This document shows, one piece after another, positions 16,200 to 25,647 of a stretch of DNA of 49,642 bases; within the stretch, counting starts at the first letter, position 1, and each line of letters opens with the position of its first letter. The stretch is from Planctomycetaceae bacterium (GTDB taxonomy: Bacteria; Planctomycetota; Planctomycetia; Pirellulales; Pirellulaceae): positions 1-49,642 of the forward strand of contig SKKK01000297.1 in NCBI GenBank assembly GCA_007121535.1. The letters run 5' to 3'. Below the pieces are notes generated by a model. It was not told where the DNA came from. It was given only the letters and a program-made list of their open reading frames with translations, and searched no databases. A program made the translations under genes and the position numbers.

Positions 16200-16985
16200 T
16201 TAGCGGTCCGAGGGATCGGTTGCCAGGTCGATGGTCACGGGCGCATGGTCGGAAACGGAGATGCCAGCCGCTCGATCCACCGAGGCGTCGCGGAACGTCT
16301 CCCGGGCCTTTTCATTACCAAGCAGGTAATCAATACGCCAACCACGGTCCAACTGTCGTGCATTCCCGCGATTAGACCACCATGAATACGGGCCATCGAT
16401 ATCCCCGAAATGAACACGCACGAAGTCGTGCCAACCGGCTTTCAGCAGGCGAGTGAACCACTGGCGCTCATGGGGTAAGAAGCCCGAGTTCTTTTCGTTG
16501 CCCTTGGCGTAGAAGATATCCCGCTCGGTATGGGCAATATTTATATCGCCCCCCAAGATAACCGGATGCTCGGCTTGAGCCAGTTTCTTCGCCCAGGGGA
16601 GAAAACGCTTCATCCAGGCTTCTTTTGACTTTTGCTGCTCGGGACCAGCCGACCCCGACGGCAAGTAGACCGAAACGACCTGAACGCCCTGGACCATGGC
16701 ACGGACCACCCGTCCGTCCGGGTCTGGCTTCCCATCGATGCCGGAACCGAGGAATTCGATAGGCAGCCGGGACCAGATCGCGGTACCTGCGTAGCCTTTT
16801 TTCTCGGCCGGATGCCAATACACCGTCCAGCTATCAGGATCTTGCCATTCGGGTGGCAATTGTTCGGGCAGGCTGCGGATCTCTTGCAGCAACAGGACAT
16901 CTGGCGAGATTCGAGCGAGGCAATCGCCGAATCCCTTCTTCAGGGCCGCTCGAAGACCGTTTACATTCCAAGTGGTGATTCGCAT
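16200..16985 (-). CDS. xth: Exodeoxyribonuclease III / AP endonuclease
   Basis: The 261-residue enzyme of the EEP nuclease family cuts at abasic sites in base excision repair. Motifs in order: MRITTWNVNGLRAALKKGF, LLLQEI (metal Glu), AEKKGYAGTAIWSR, LGGDINIAHTERDI, YSWWSNRGNAR...GWRIDYLL and SDHAPVTIDL at the C-terminus. ATG 16985 is set by the conserved N-terminus. It is divergent from the ApgM-family gene (start 17124). Confidence 0.95.
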   Translation of the reverse strand: MRITTWNVNGLRAALKKGFGDCLARISPDVLLLQEIRSLPEQLPPEWQDPDSWTVYWHPAEKKGYAGTAIWSRLPIEFLGSGIDGKPDPDGRVVRAMVQGVQVVSVYLPSGSAGPEQQKSKEAWMKRFLPWAKKLAQAEHPVILGGDINIAHTERDIFYAKGNEKNSGFLPHERQWFTRLLKAGWHDFVRVHFGDIDGPYSWWSNRGNARQLDRGWRIDYLLGNEKARETFRDASVDRAAGISVSDHAPVTIDLATDPSDR

Positions 16986-17123
16986 GGGCGGATTTATAGC
17001 GAATCCGAGCGAAAATCCAAGCGGAGTGGCATCGATTTTCTCGGTGGGGCACGTCTGGACGAATGGCGGCATTTTGGTCAGACTGTACGCTTCTGGTTTA
17101 TCTGGTCCAATAAGGCAAGGTAC

Positions 17124-18329
<1,206 letters not shown>

Positions 18330-18409
18330 CGCGTGACCGCGAAACGGCGAGCGTCCCGTGCGAATTCACTCTTCCTATATTAATTCCTGGAAAGACGATA
18401 GCAACAACG

Positions 18410-20188
18410 ATGTCATTGATCGTACAAAAGTTTGGTGGAACCAGCGTCGCGGATTGCGAGAAGATCCTGGCCGCGGCGCGCAAGGCGATTCGAGCCCATC
18501 AGGACGGGCACCAGGTGGTGATGGTGGTCAGCGCCATGGGGAAACAGACCGACCAACTGGTTCAAATGGCCAGCGAAATCACGGATCGCCCCGAGGCTCG
18601 GGAACTGGATATGCTGCTGTCCACGGGCGAGCAGGTCAGCGTGGCCCTGATGGCCATGGCGATCCATTCGCTGGGCTACAAGGCGGTCAGTCTGACCGGC
18701 GCCCAGATCGGCATCCGCACCGACGCCATCCACACCAAGGCTCGGATCAAATCGATCTCCACCGAACGACTCCAGGAATTGTTGGATCAGGGGAACATCG
18801 TCATCGCCGCCGGGTTCCAAGGCATCGACGAACACATGGACATCACCACGCTGGGACGCGGTGGCAGCGATACGACGGCGGTCGCCTTGGCAGCCGTGCT
18901 GAAGGCCGACGCCTGCGAGATCCATACCGATGTCGACGGCGTGTACACGACCGATCCGCGCGTGCTGCCGGAAGCCAGGCAGGTCGAGCGGATCAGCTAC
19001 GATGAAATGCTGGAGCTGGCAAGTTTGGGCGCCAGCGTGATGCACAACCGGTCGATCGAGTTCGCGAAAAAGTTCAATGTGCCGATCCACGTGCGCAGCA
19101 GTTTCAGCGACTCACCCGGATCGATGATCGTCGCCGAACCCGAATCTCACGCGACTCCGGTTTGCGGCGCCGCCGTGACAAAGAACGAGGCGCGGATCAG
19201 CGTGCTGGGCGTGCCCGACCGACCGGGTGTCAGCCTGGAGATCTTCTCCCGCGTCGCCAGTCGAAACGTGACGCTCGATATGATCGTTCAAAACGTCAGC
19301 GAAGCCGGGTGCGCCGATATCTCGTTCACCGTACCCAACGATGAATTGGGGATCACGCTGGAAGCCGTGCAACAGGCCATCGAGACCCTGGGAGCGGGGC
19401 AGGTGAACTGGGACGATCAAGTATCGAAGGTTTCCGTGGTCGGGTTGGGAATGGCCAGCCAGGCCGGTGTGGCCGAGAAGATGTTTGCCGCATTGGCCGA
19501 CGAGAAGATCAACATCCAGATGATCTCGACCAGCGAGATCAAGATCTCGGTGCTGGTCGAACGGGCAAATGCTCTGCCCGCCCTGCGCGCCGTCCACGCG
19601 GCGTTCGAACTGACGAAGAAGCCCGAGGTTACCGCGATTCCCCCAACCGATCACCGCCCGTCGGCCGATGCCGCCACGGTCGCTTCGCGATTGCAAGACG
19701 TCGACATGGAGGATCTGATGCTGGACGACATCTCGTTGGACGACACTCAGGGTCGCGTGACGATCACCGGGTTGCCGGACGCACCCGGCATCGCGGCGCA
19801 CGTGTTTCGCGAAGTGGCAGCCGGTGGGATTGTGGTGGATATGATTGTCCAAAGCCACGATAGCCATCGCGACGACGCCAGCCTGAGCTTTACGGTGCCG
19901 CGCAGCCAGGTTCCGGCCGCCGTCGTCGTCGCTCAACGCTTGGCCGCCGAATTCTCCTGCGGGGGCACCAGCAGCGAAGCGGAAATCGCCAAGCTCAGCG
20001 TCTGCGGGGTCGGGCTGCGGAGCAACACGACCGTGGCGATCCGCATGTTTCAGGCACTGGCCGAAGCGGGCGTGAACGTCGACATGGTCAGCACCAGTGA
20101 AGTCCAGGTGAACGTGGTCTCGGACGGCAAAAGCGGCGTAACGGCCCTAAAAAGCCTGAAAGCGGCCTTCGCCGATGCTTTGCGGTGA
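18410..20188 (+). CDS. lysC: Aspartate kinase with four ACT domains
   Basis: The 592-residue enzyme phosphorylates aspartate at the head of the lysine, threonine and methionine pathways. The kinase domain (1-240) begins SLIVQKFGGTSVAD and includes LGRGGSDTTAVALA and DVDGVYTTDPR. Two ACT pairs follow: about 262-402 and, after a 45-residue linker, 447-592. The pairs are clear duplicates (DMIVQNVSEAG versus DMIVQSHDSHR; MISTSEIKISV versus MVSTSEVQVNV). Most LysC proteins stop after one pair; cyanobacterial aspartokinases share the four-ACT layout. It is probably in an operon with the ApgM-family gene. Confidence 0.95.
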   Translation: MSLIVQKFGGTSVADCEKILAAARKAIRAHQDGHQVVMVVSAMGKQTDQLVQMASEITDRPEARELDMLLSTGEQVSVALMAMAIHSLGYKAVSLTGAQIGIRTDAIHTKARIKSISTERLQELLDQGNIVIAAGFQGIDEHMDITTLGRGGSDTTAVALAAVLKADACEIHTDVDGVYTTDPRVLPEARQVERISYDEMLELASLGASVMHNRSIEFAKKFNVPIHVRSSFSDSPGSMIVAEPESHATPVCGAAVTKNEARISVLGVPDRPGVSLEIFSRVASRNVTLDMIVQNVSEAGCADISFTVPNDELGITLEAVQQAIETLGAGQVNWDDQVSKVSVVGLGMASQAGVAEKMFAALADEKINIQMISTSEIKISVLVERANALPALRAVHAAFELTKKPEVTAIPPTDHRPSADAATVASRLQDVDMEDLMLDDISLDDTQGRVTITGLPDAPGIAAHVFREVAAGGIVVDMIVQSHDSHRDDASLSFTVPRSQVPAAVVVAQRLAAEFSCGGTSSEAEIAKLSVCGVGLRSNTTVAIRMFQALAEAGVNVDMVSTSEVQVNVVSDGKSGVTALKSLKAAFADALR

Positions 20189-20329
20189 CATTTTTTCGTT
20201 TTTTACCGGTTTTTGCGGCATTTCCGCCTTGCAAATCCGCTAGCAAAGTATCTAATCATCGCCATCCGCTCAGCGGATTGATGTGGTTCAGTTGATTCAA
20301 TTCCCCTGTTACATGGAGGGCTGCAAGGC

Positions 20330-20647
20330 ATGGCAAAAAAGAAAGCAGCATCGAAGGCGCCGACGAAAACCGAATTGTTAGCAAACATCGCCGAGACGAC
20401 CGGTCTGAACAAGAAGGATGTCGGCGCCGTATTGGATGCCCTGAACGACGAATTGACCAAGGCGGTCAAGGATGCCGGACAGTTCACCCTGCACGGCATG
20501 CTGAAGGTTGTCGTTCAACAACGTCCGGCCACGAAGAAACGCCAAGTCCGCAACCCGGCGACAGGCGAAATGGTCTGGGCGGCTCCCAAACCGGCTCGAA
20601 AGGTTGTCAAAGTGCGACCTCTCAAGGCCCTGAAGGAAATGGTCTAA
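20330..20647 (+). CDS. HU family DNA-binding protein
   Basis: A 105-residue nucleoid protein of the HU/IHF family. It has a Lys/Ala-rich N-terminal extension (MAKKKAASKAPTK), the helical dimerisation part (TELLANIAETTGLNKKDVGAVLDAL), and the DNA-binding arm with RNPATGEMVW. The C-terminus is basic (KVVKVRPLKALKEMV). GGAGG lies ten bases before ATG 20330. It is a separate unit, 141 bp after lysC. Confidence 0.93.
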   Translation: MAKKKAASKAPTKTELLANIAETTGLNKKDVGAVLDALNDELTKAVKDAGQFTLHGMLKVVVQQRPATKKRQVRNPATGEMVWAAPKPARKVVKVRPLKALKEMV

Positions 20648-20782
20648 CACCGCTGATCGCCGCACCAACTGCGGCGACCTGGGACTTCGGCAACTGGCGG
20701 TGAATGCTTTGCCCGCAGCGCTGTGGCCGGTCGCTGACCTCGGACCGAGCCACGACCGCCGACCGATGGTCTACAATGTCAC

Positions 20783-20810
20783 GGGAGACCTCCGGTCGGC
20801 GGTTTCGGCG
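20783..20810 (+). repeat. Dispersed repeat family E, copy 1
   Basis: GGGAGACC followed by CGGTCGGCGGTTTCGGCG; 27 of 28 bases match copy E2 (25611-25638) in the opposite orientation. Confidence 0.7.
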
Positions 20811-20938
20811 CGGCCGGAGAGCCGCGACCGGCGCGGTTGATTATTCGCTGCGAGTTGCCTTGCTGCAGTTCCTCGCATGTGCTGCTGACTCGCCGCGAGA
20901 GCGCGCAGTGAGCCGCTGCGCGCGTCTTTTGCGCAGCC

Positions 20939-20972
20939 AAGCACCCGGCCGGGTATTCCTTGGTGGAATCGG
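20939..20972 (+). repeat. Dispersed repeat family C, copy 2
   Basis: It begins AAGCACCCGGCCGGG and continues to GGTGGAATCGG. It matches copies C1, C3 and C4 over about 34 bp. Confidence 0.8.
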
Positions 20973-21062
20973 CGGAAGGGCGGCGACGCACCTCGACAAT
21001 CGACCACGCAAACCCGATCCTTGCGTGGACGCTCGTCACTCCAGTCCGCTATCAAAACGTGG

Positions 21063-21800
21063 CTACAGAGGCACGTCGCTGGGCTTTTTCGGCGTCGCGC
21101 GGTTGACGACCGAACCCAGGTTGTTCATCGAAGCAATCTGCAGGTAGGCCAGTTCCAGTTCGTCGGACTTGACCAAGTCGGCCAACTTGTCCTCGCCCAA
21201 CGTCTTGATCCGCGCTCGGCTGGCGCCCAGAAATCCGCCCAACGCTCGTTTTTCGCCGCCCGGCAGAGAGATCTGTGCCTGCATCGGTTCCAACAGGTTC
21301 AATTCCTTGAGCTTCTTGCAGAAAGCCTGAGTGCGGATGAACTGATTCTGGTAATCGCTCAAGAACTTCAGCATGTTCTTCAGGTACTCGGTCTGCTCGC
21401 CCTGTTCGTCGAACAACCGCTGACCTCGCCCTTCGCGATTGCACCCCGACCAGGTCTCGTCGACACACAGCGTGAACTGCGAGGCATCTTCGTTTTGGGC
21501 GAAAACGAACGGATACCGCCGCACAAAGGCCGGGATGTAGTCCGCTTTCCAAGCCTTGTTCTCGTCCAAGTACAGGTTCTGAGCATCCGCGACCCCCAGG
21601 ACGACCACCGGCGTCACGGATTGGTCGCCACCCGCGAAAACGATCGTGTACTCGCGCGCCGCCAACGGGATCTCCACCGCCATCAGCGGCACCGAATTCA
21701 CCTTGGACGCAAATCCAAAGTCCACTCGTTCAATGCTTAGGTCGCCGTGTTGTGTCGGAGAGACCGGGACCACCTTGTCGTAAAACAACATTTGCGTCAT
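21063..21800 (-). CDS. SapC family protein
   Basis: A 245-residue protein matching the SapC family: an N-terminal YDKVVPVSPTQHGDLSI, then VPLMAVEIPLAAREYTIVF, YIPAFVRRYPFVFA near the middle, LCVDETW, and a helical C-terminus. The name derives from a Campylobacter surface-layer transport gene, but the biochemical role of the family is unsettled. In proteobacteria these genes often neighbour tryptophan-halogenase and TonB-receptor genes; that context is absent here. ATG 21800 is chosen because the domain begins at once; upstream in-frame codons lack conserved sequence. Confidence 0.85.
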   Translation of the reverse strand: MTQMLFYDKVVPVSPTQHGDLSIERVDFGFASKVNSVPLMAVEIPLAAREYTIVFAGGDQSVTPVVVLGVADAQNLYLDENKAWKADYIPAFVRRYPFVFAQNEDASQFTLCVDETWSGCNREGRGQRLFDEQGEQTEYLKNMLKFLSDYQNQFIRTQAFCKKLKELNLLEPMQAQISLPGGEKRALGGFLGASRARIKTLGEDKLADLVKSDELELAYLQIASMNNLGSVVNRATPKKPSDVPL

Positions 21801-22185
21801 TGAAAAAACACCTTTCTTGATTATCAAGCCTACCCCAAATCGGCTCCCACGAAAAACCACGTTGTTCTCGCGAGCTTGACCTGCCACGATCGGACGTGAA
21901 CCACCCTGCACATGTGGCTCGGTCAGAGAACCCGTGATTATCTCGTTACGTTTCCTGTCCGTCGACCCCCTATGAGCATATATTTTACGTTGTCTACGCT
22001 GCCTGCGGAAAATAGGAGTGATAGGGGAGACTGTATGGGATTCGCTGTTTTCTTACCACAGCCGTGAAGCCATCAAGAAAAGTTAATGTGAGGTGCTTAC
22101 GGACGGGGGCATTCTTGGTTTAGAGTAGTGTCAGCGTTTGGCGAGGCGGCAAACGGACCGGCTGGGAGAATTGGGAGTCTTCGTG
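21801..22185. other. Intergenic region between divergent genes
   Basis: This 385-bp stretch must carry promoters for the SapC-like and DUF3311 genes. An AT-rich patch (CATATATTTTACG near 21977) could be a -10 region, but no matching -35 was seen. No ORF or repeat is supported. Confidence 0.4.
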
Positions 22186-22380
22186 GTGAAGTATTTAGTG
22201 GCAGTGCTGTTGATTTTGCTGGTGATATTGCACCAGGACTATTGGCAATGGGATGACGCGACCTTGGTTTACGGTTTTGTGCCTTGGACGTTGGTCTATC
22301 ACGTGGGCTTGTCTCTTGGCGCGGCGGCGGTCTGGTGGTTGACGGTTCGATTTTGCTGGCCAGAGAATCCGAGCGAATAG
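22186..22380 (+). CDS. DUF3311-type small membrane protein, symporter partner
   Basis: About 64 residues with two membrane segments (KYLVAVLLILLVILH and LVYHVGLSLGAAAVWWLTV) separated by a Trp-rich loop (QDYWQWDDATLVYGFVPWTL). This fits DUF3311 proteins, which are commonly encoded directly before sodium:solute symporters and may assist them. The start is GTG 22186 (or GTG 22183), with GGGAG at 22173; TTG 22138 would add 16 polar residues. It ends nine bases before the symporter start, so the two are an operon. Confidence 0.8.
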   Translation: MKYLVAVLLILLVILHQDYWQWDDATLVYGFVPWTLVYHVGLSLGAAAVWWLTVRFCWPENPSE

Positions 22381-22389
22381 GAGAGCCGC

Positions 22390-23955
22390 ATGATCCAATT
22401 GGTGATCATTATTCTTTACTTGGCGTTGCTTTTAAGTCTTGGGCTTTTCTCGAACCGTCTGTTTCGGGGAACGGCCGCCGACTATATGTTGGCCAGTCAC
22501 ACGATCGGCCCCTTGTTGTTGCTGATGTCGCTGTTTGGAACGACCATGACCGCGTTTGCCTTGGTCGGCTCGACGGGTCGCGCGTACACTCAGGGGGTTG
22601 GCGTGTACGGGCTGTTGGCTTCGGCCAGTGGCATCGTGCATTCGCTGTGCTTTCTTTTGATCGGCGTGCCTCTGTGGCGATGGGGGCGTCGTCACGGATA
22701 CAGCACGCAGATCCAATTCTTCCGCGAGCGCCTGGGCAGCGATTTGATCGGCTGGCTGTTGTTTCCCATCCTGGTGGCTCTGGTGATTTCGTATCTGTTG
22801 TTGGGTGTCGTCGCGGCGGGCGCTGTGGTCAACGTGTTGACGACAGGGGCCTTTCAAGCCGTAGGATGGTTCGGCGAATACGGACACGGCGTACCTCCAT
22901 GGTTGGCCGCCGCCATCGTCTGCTTGGTGGTGCTGACCTACGTGTTTTTCGGTGGAATGCGTGGGACCGCGTGGGCGAATTGCTTTCAGACGATGGTCTT
23001 CATCGTCCTGGGCATGTTGACTTTTGTCACGATCGCGCAAGCGGTGGGGGGGACAGGCAACCTGTGGCAGGACATGCGGATCGCTTCGCAGGACGTTCCC
23101 ACCCAGCAATGGACGCGCAGCAGCATCCCGAAGCCGGTTTACTTCTCGTACCTGCTGATTCCATTGTCGGTGGGCATGTTTCCCCACGTATTCCAGCATT
23201 GGCTGACAGCGCGCAGCATGAACACCTTTCGTTTACCGATTGTGATGCATCCCATCCTGATCATGATCGTTTGGGTTCCGTGCGTGATGCTGGGAGTTTG
23301 GGCGAGCGGCCCGAATTCGGGGATTCCGGCAGGCACCGGCGAAAACCGTGTTCTGGCGCTGCTGGTACAAACCCACGCAGGACCGATTCTGGGCGGCTTG
23401 CTGACAGCCGGCATCCTGGCGGCGATCATGTCATCGCTGGACAGCCAATTCCTGTGTCTGGGGACGATTTTCACGGAAGATATCGTGGTGCACAGTCGTG
23501 GCCAGGGCCACTTCACCGAAAAGCAGGTGGTCTTGATGGCTCGGCTGTTCGTGGTGGCCATGGTGTTGGTGACGTACGTGCTGAGTCTATTTCCCCGCGC
23601 CGTGTTCGATCTGGGAATCTGGTCCTTCAGCGGCTTTACCGGTCTGGTCCCACTGGTGCTTGCCGCCATCTATTGGCGACGTCTGACCGTCGCCGGTTCG
23701 GTGGCCAGCATCCTGGCGGCGGTCGGCACTTGGTCGATCTTGTTTTGGCGAGCCGGTTGGGGGTTGGACAGGCGGTATGCTTTTCCCGAATCGCCGATCC
23801 CTTTGGTCGGCGATTGGAGCATCCCGCCCATGCTGCCCGTGGTGACGATCGTCATCGTCGCTGCGGTGGCGCTGCTGAGCGTTTCGCTGGTCACGCGACC
23901 ACCGAGCGACGCGACATTGGACCGCTTTTTCGATGCGCCTCGCAGGCCGACGTGA
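22390..23955 (+). CDS. Sodium:solute symporter family protein
   Basis: A 521-residue integral membrane transporter of the SSS family with about 13 hydrophobic segments. Family-typical stretches include GTTMTAFALVGSTG near the N-terminus, TYVFFGGMRGTAWANCFQT, and AAIMSSLDSQFLCLGTIFTEDI in the sodium-binding core. The substrate cannot be read from sequence. ATG 22390 has GGAGAG just upstream, overlapping the end of the DUF3311 gene. Confidence 0.93.
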   Translation: MIQLVIIILYLALLLSLGLFSNRLFRGTAADYMLASHTIGPLLLLMSLFGTTMTAFALVGSTGRAYTQGVGVYGLLASASGIVHSLCFLLIGVPLWRWGRRHGYSTQIQFFRERLGSDLIGWLLFPILVALVISYLLLGVVAAGAVVNVLTTGAFQAVGWFGEYGHGVPPWLAAAIVCLVVLTYVFFGGMRGTAWANCFQTMVFIVLGMLTFVTIAQAVGGTGNLWQDMRIASQDVPTQQWTRSSIPKPVYFSYLLIPLSVGMFPHVFQHWLTARSMNTFRLPIVMHPILIMIVWVPCVMLGVWASGPNSGIPAGTGENRVLALLVQTHAGPILGGLLTAGILAAIMSSLDSQFLCLGTIFTEDIVVHSRGQGHFTEKQVVLMARLFVVAMVLVTYVLSLFPRAVFDLGIWSFSGFTGLVPLVLAAIYWRRLTVAGSVASILAAVGTWSILFWRAGWGLDRRYAFPESPIPLVGDWSIPPMLPVVTIVIVAAVALLSVSLVTRPPSDATLDRFFDAPRRPT

Positions 23956-23999
23956 TGGGCCGGAGGCTTGGGTTGACCAGCGGTTTCGCGCCCGATCGC

Positions 24000-25274
24000 T
24001 CACTGGCCGATGCAGTACAGGTAGCGGTCGCTGCGCAGGAGGATCTGGCCTTGCGAGATGACGGGCGAGCCGTTGAAGATGCTGTCATCATCGGCGATCA
24101 CGTTGTGAGCCAACAGACGAAAACTCGGTTCGGCCGGCAGGACGTATGTGCCTCGACCGCGGCTGACGTAGTACAGCTTCCCGTCGGCGGCCACGGGCGA
24201 AGCATAGATCCGGTCCGGGGTGGGACTCAATCGCTGTTCGTACAACACTTCGCCCGTCTTGGCATCGACGCAATACGCGGCGCCGCGTGATTCGTTCGCC
24301 CAGTACAGATGGCCGTCCACGTACACCGGTGACGACACGTTCGATCCCTTGTTGATCTCCCACAGTTTGTGCGTCTGGGTAACGTCGCCTCGACCTCCCG
24401 ATCGGATAGCCAGTGCCGTATTGCGTCGTCCGCCAATGACGTACAACATGTCGTCCTCGGCAAGGACGCTGGGGCAGATATAGTCGTCGATGGCGATGCA
24501 GGTCCACAGCTTTTCGCCCGTTTCCGGGTCGACTCCGATCACGGCTCCCTTGGTATTGACCGCCAGTTCCCAGTTGCCCGCAGCGGTCTTGACCAACGTG
24601 GGTGTATTCCAGGACTGTTCCATTCCACCCAGACGCCAGACCTCTTTTCCGGTCTTCTTTTCCAAAGCGATCAGATCGCCGCATTCCACGCTGGCGTTGA
24701 TGATCACCAGATCGCCGTACAAGACAGGCGAGTTGGCTGTGCCGAAACTGTGAGTTCCATCGCCACAATGCGTCAGCCAGCGCTGTTGGCCATCATGCCC
24801 GTAGGCGGCAGCGCCGGTCGTGCCGTAGAAGACGTAGATGCCCGTCTCGTCGACCGCAGGCGTTCCCGAAGCATAGCCGTGCAATGCGATGAAACCTCGA
24901 TAGGGCTGCTGAGGATGCGTCGACGGTTGCTTGGCATCCCAAATGATCGTTCCATCCTCGCGATTCAGGCACAGCAGATGCCGCTGAAGGTCCGACATCT
25001 CGCCGGGTTCTCGTTCGTCAAGACCATATCCCGAATAGCACGTCACGTAGATCCTGTCCCCAAAGGTAACAGGACTGGAAGCACCGAAACCGGGCAGTTC
25101 TGTCTTCCACACGATACTGTTGTCGGCATCCCATGTGGTGGGAAGTCCCGTATCGTCCGATCGCCCGGCGGAATCCGGACCGCGAAACTGAGGCCAGTCG
25201 GAGCTGAAAGCCACACACGGTAAAAGAAGGCACGTCAGCAAAACAATAGCAAGACGATCAAAGTAGCGAGTCAT
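24000..25274 (-). CDS. Secreted PQQ-binding-like beta-propeller protein
   Basis: A 424-residue exported protein. A signal peptide (residues 1-24, LAIVLLTCLLLPCVAFS) is followed by DWPQFRGPDSAGRSDDTGLPTTW, the usual opening of planctomycetal PQQ-like propellers. Repeated WD-like blades end in patterns such as GEKLWTC, GKEVWRLGG and TGEVLYEQRL. These proteins are abundant in Planctomycetes; enzymatic activity is generally unproven. ATG 25274. The gene is convergent with the symporter. Confidence 0.9.
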   Translation of the reverse strand: MTRYFDRLAIVLLTCLLLPCVAFSSDWPQFRGPDSAGRSDDTGLPTTWDADNSIVWKTELPGFGASSPVTFGDRIYVTCYSGYGLDEREPGEMSDLQRHLLCLNREDGTIIWDAKQPSTHPQQPYRGFIALHGYASGTPAVDETGIYVFYGTTGAAAYGHDGQQRWLTHCGDGTHSFGTANSPVLYGDLVIINASVECGDLIALEKKTGKEVWRLGGMEQSWNTPTLVKTAAGNWELAVNTKGAVIGVDPETGEKLWTCIAIDDYICPSVLAEDDMLYVIGGRRNTALAIRSGGRGDVTQTHKLWEINKGSNVSSPVYVDGHLYWANESRGAAYCVDAKTGEVLYEQRLSPTPDRIYASPVAADGKLYYVSRGRGTYVLPAEPSFRLLAHNVIADDDSIFNGSPVISQGQILLRSDRYLYCIGQ

Positions 25275-25472
25275 TGGGCAGGCACCTCATTGGTAGGGTC
25301 AAACATGGAAACCGTTACGTCACAAAATCCGCCGATCACCGCCCCCTCAGATCCCCCCATGGGTGGCCAAGGCGGTCGATCGCGTCCCGTAGTATAGACA
25401 AGAATGAAAGGACATGGCAAGGATCCAATAGGCCCTTCATGCGTAACATGCGCGCACGGTGCGCGCATCTTT

Positions 25473-25557
25473 GTAGGTTGGGACTCTGTCCCGACCGGGT
25501 CGGGTCGGAGACCCAACCTACACTGGTTGCGGCCGGAGGCCGCGTTAGGATTTCGCA
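25473..25557. repeat. Dispersed hairpin repeat family B, copy 2
   Basis: The 49-bp core (25473-25521) is identical to 3149-3197. It is followed by the shared GCGGCCG...GGCCGCGTTAGGATTTC part. Here, unlike copy 1, it does not touch a reading frame. Confidence 0.9.
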
Positions 25558-25610
25558 ATCCCCAGTGGCTCGGCGCGGGTCTCCCCGTGTTCGGCGCGGG
25601 TCTCCGACCC

Positions 25611-25638
25611 CGCCGAAACCGCCGACCGAAGGTCTCCC
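25611..25638 (-). repeat. Dispersed repeat family E, copy 2
   Basis: Reverse complement of E1 with one difference. It lies ten bases from the stop codon of the 25648-27351 gene. Confidence 0.7.
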
Positions 25639-25647
25639 ATCCCAGTC

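Larger units (their letters stand above)
20648..21062. other. Intergenic region with repeats E1 and C2
   Basis: A 415-bp gap between the convergent ends of the HU gene and sapC-like gene. It contains repeat E1 (20783-20810) and repeat C2 (20939-20972). The rest is GC-rich without a credible ORF or terminator. Confidence 0.5.
25275..25647. other. Intergenic region with repeats B2 and E2
   Basis: No gene is supported. It contains a perfect 21-nt palindrome (25448-25468, ATGCGCGCAC-G-GTGCGCGCAT), then hairpin repeat B2, then a duplicated CGGCGCGGGTCTCC (about 25570 and 25592), then repeat E2 ending ten bases from the next gene's stop. Confidence 0.6.

Noticed and set aside
22284-24290. A 668-codon plus-strand frame over the symporter
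   Set aside because: It overlaps the symporter in another frame and reads as Arg/Gly/Ser-rich, without hydrophobic segments or motifs.
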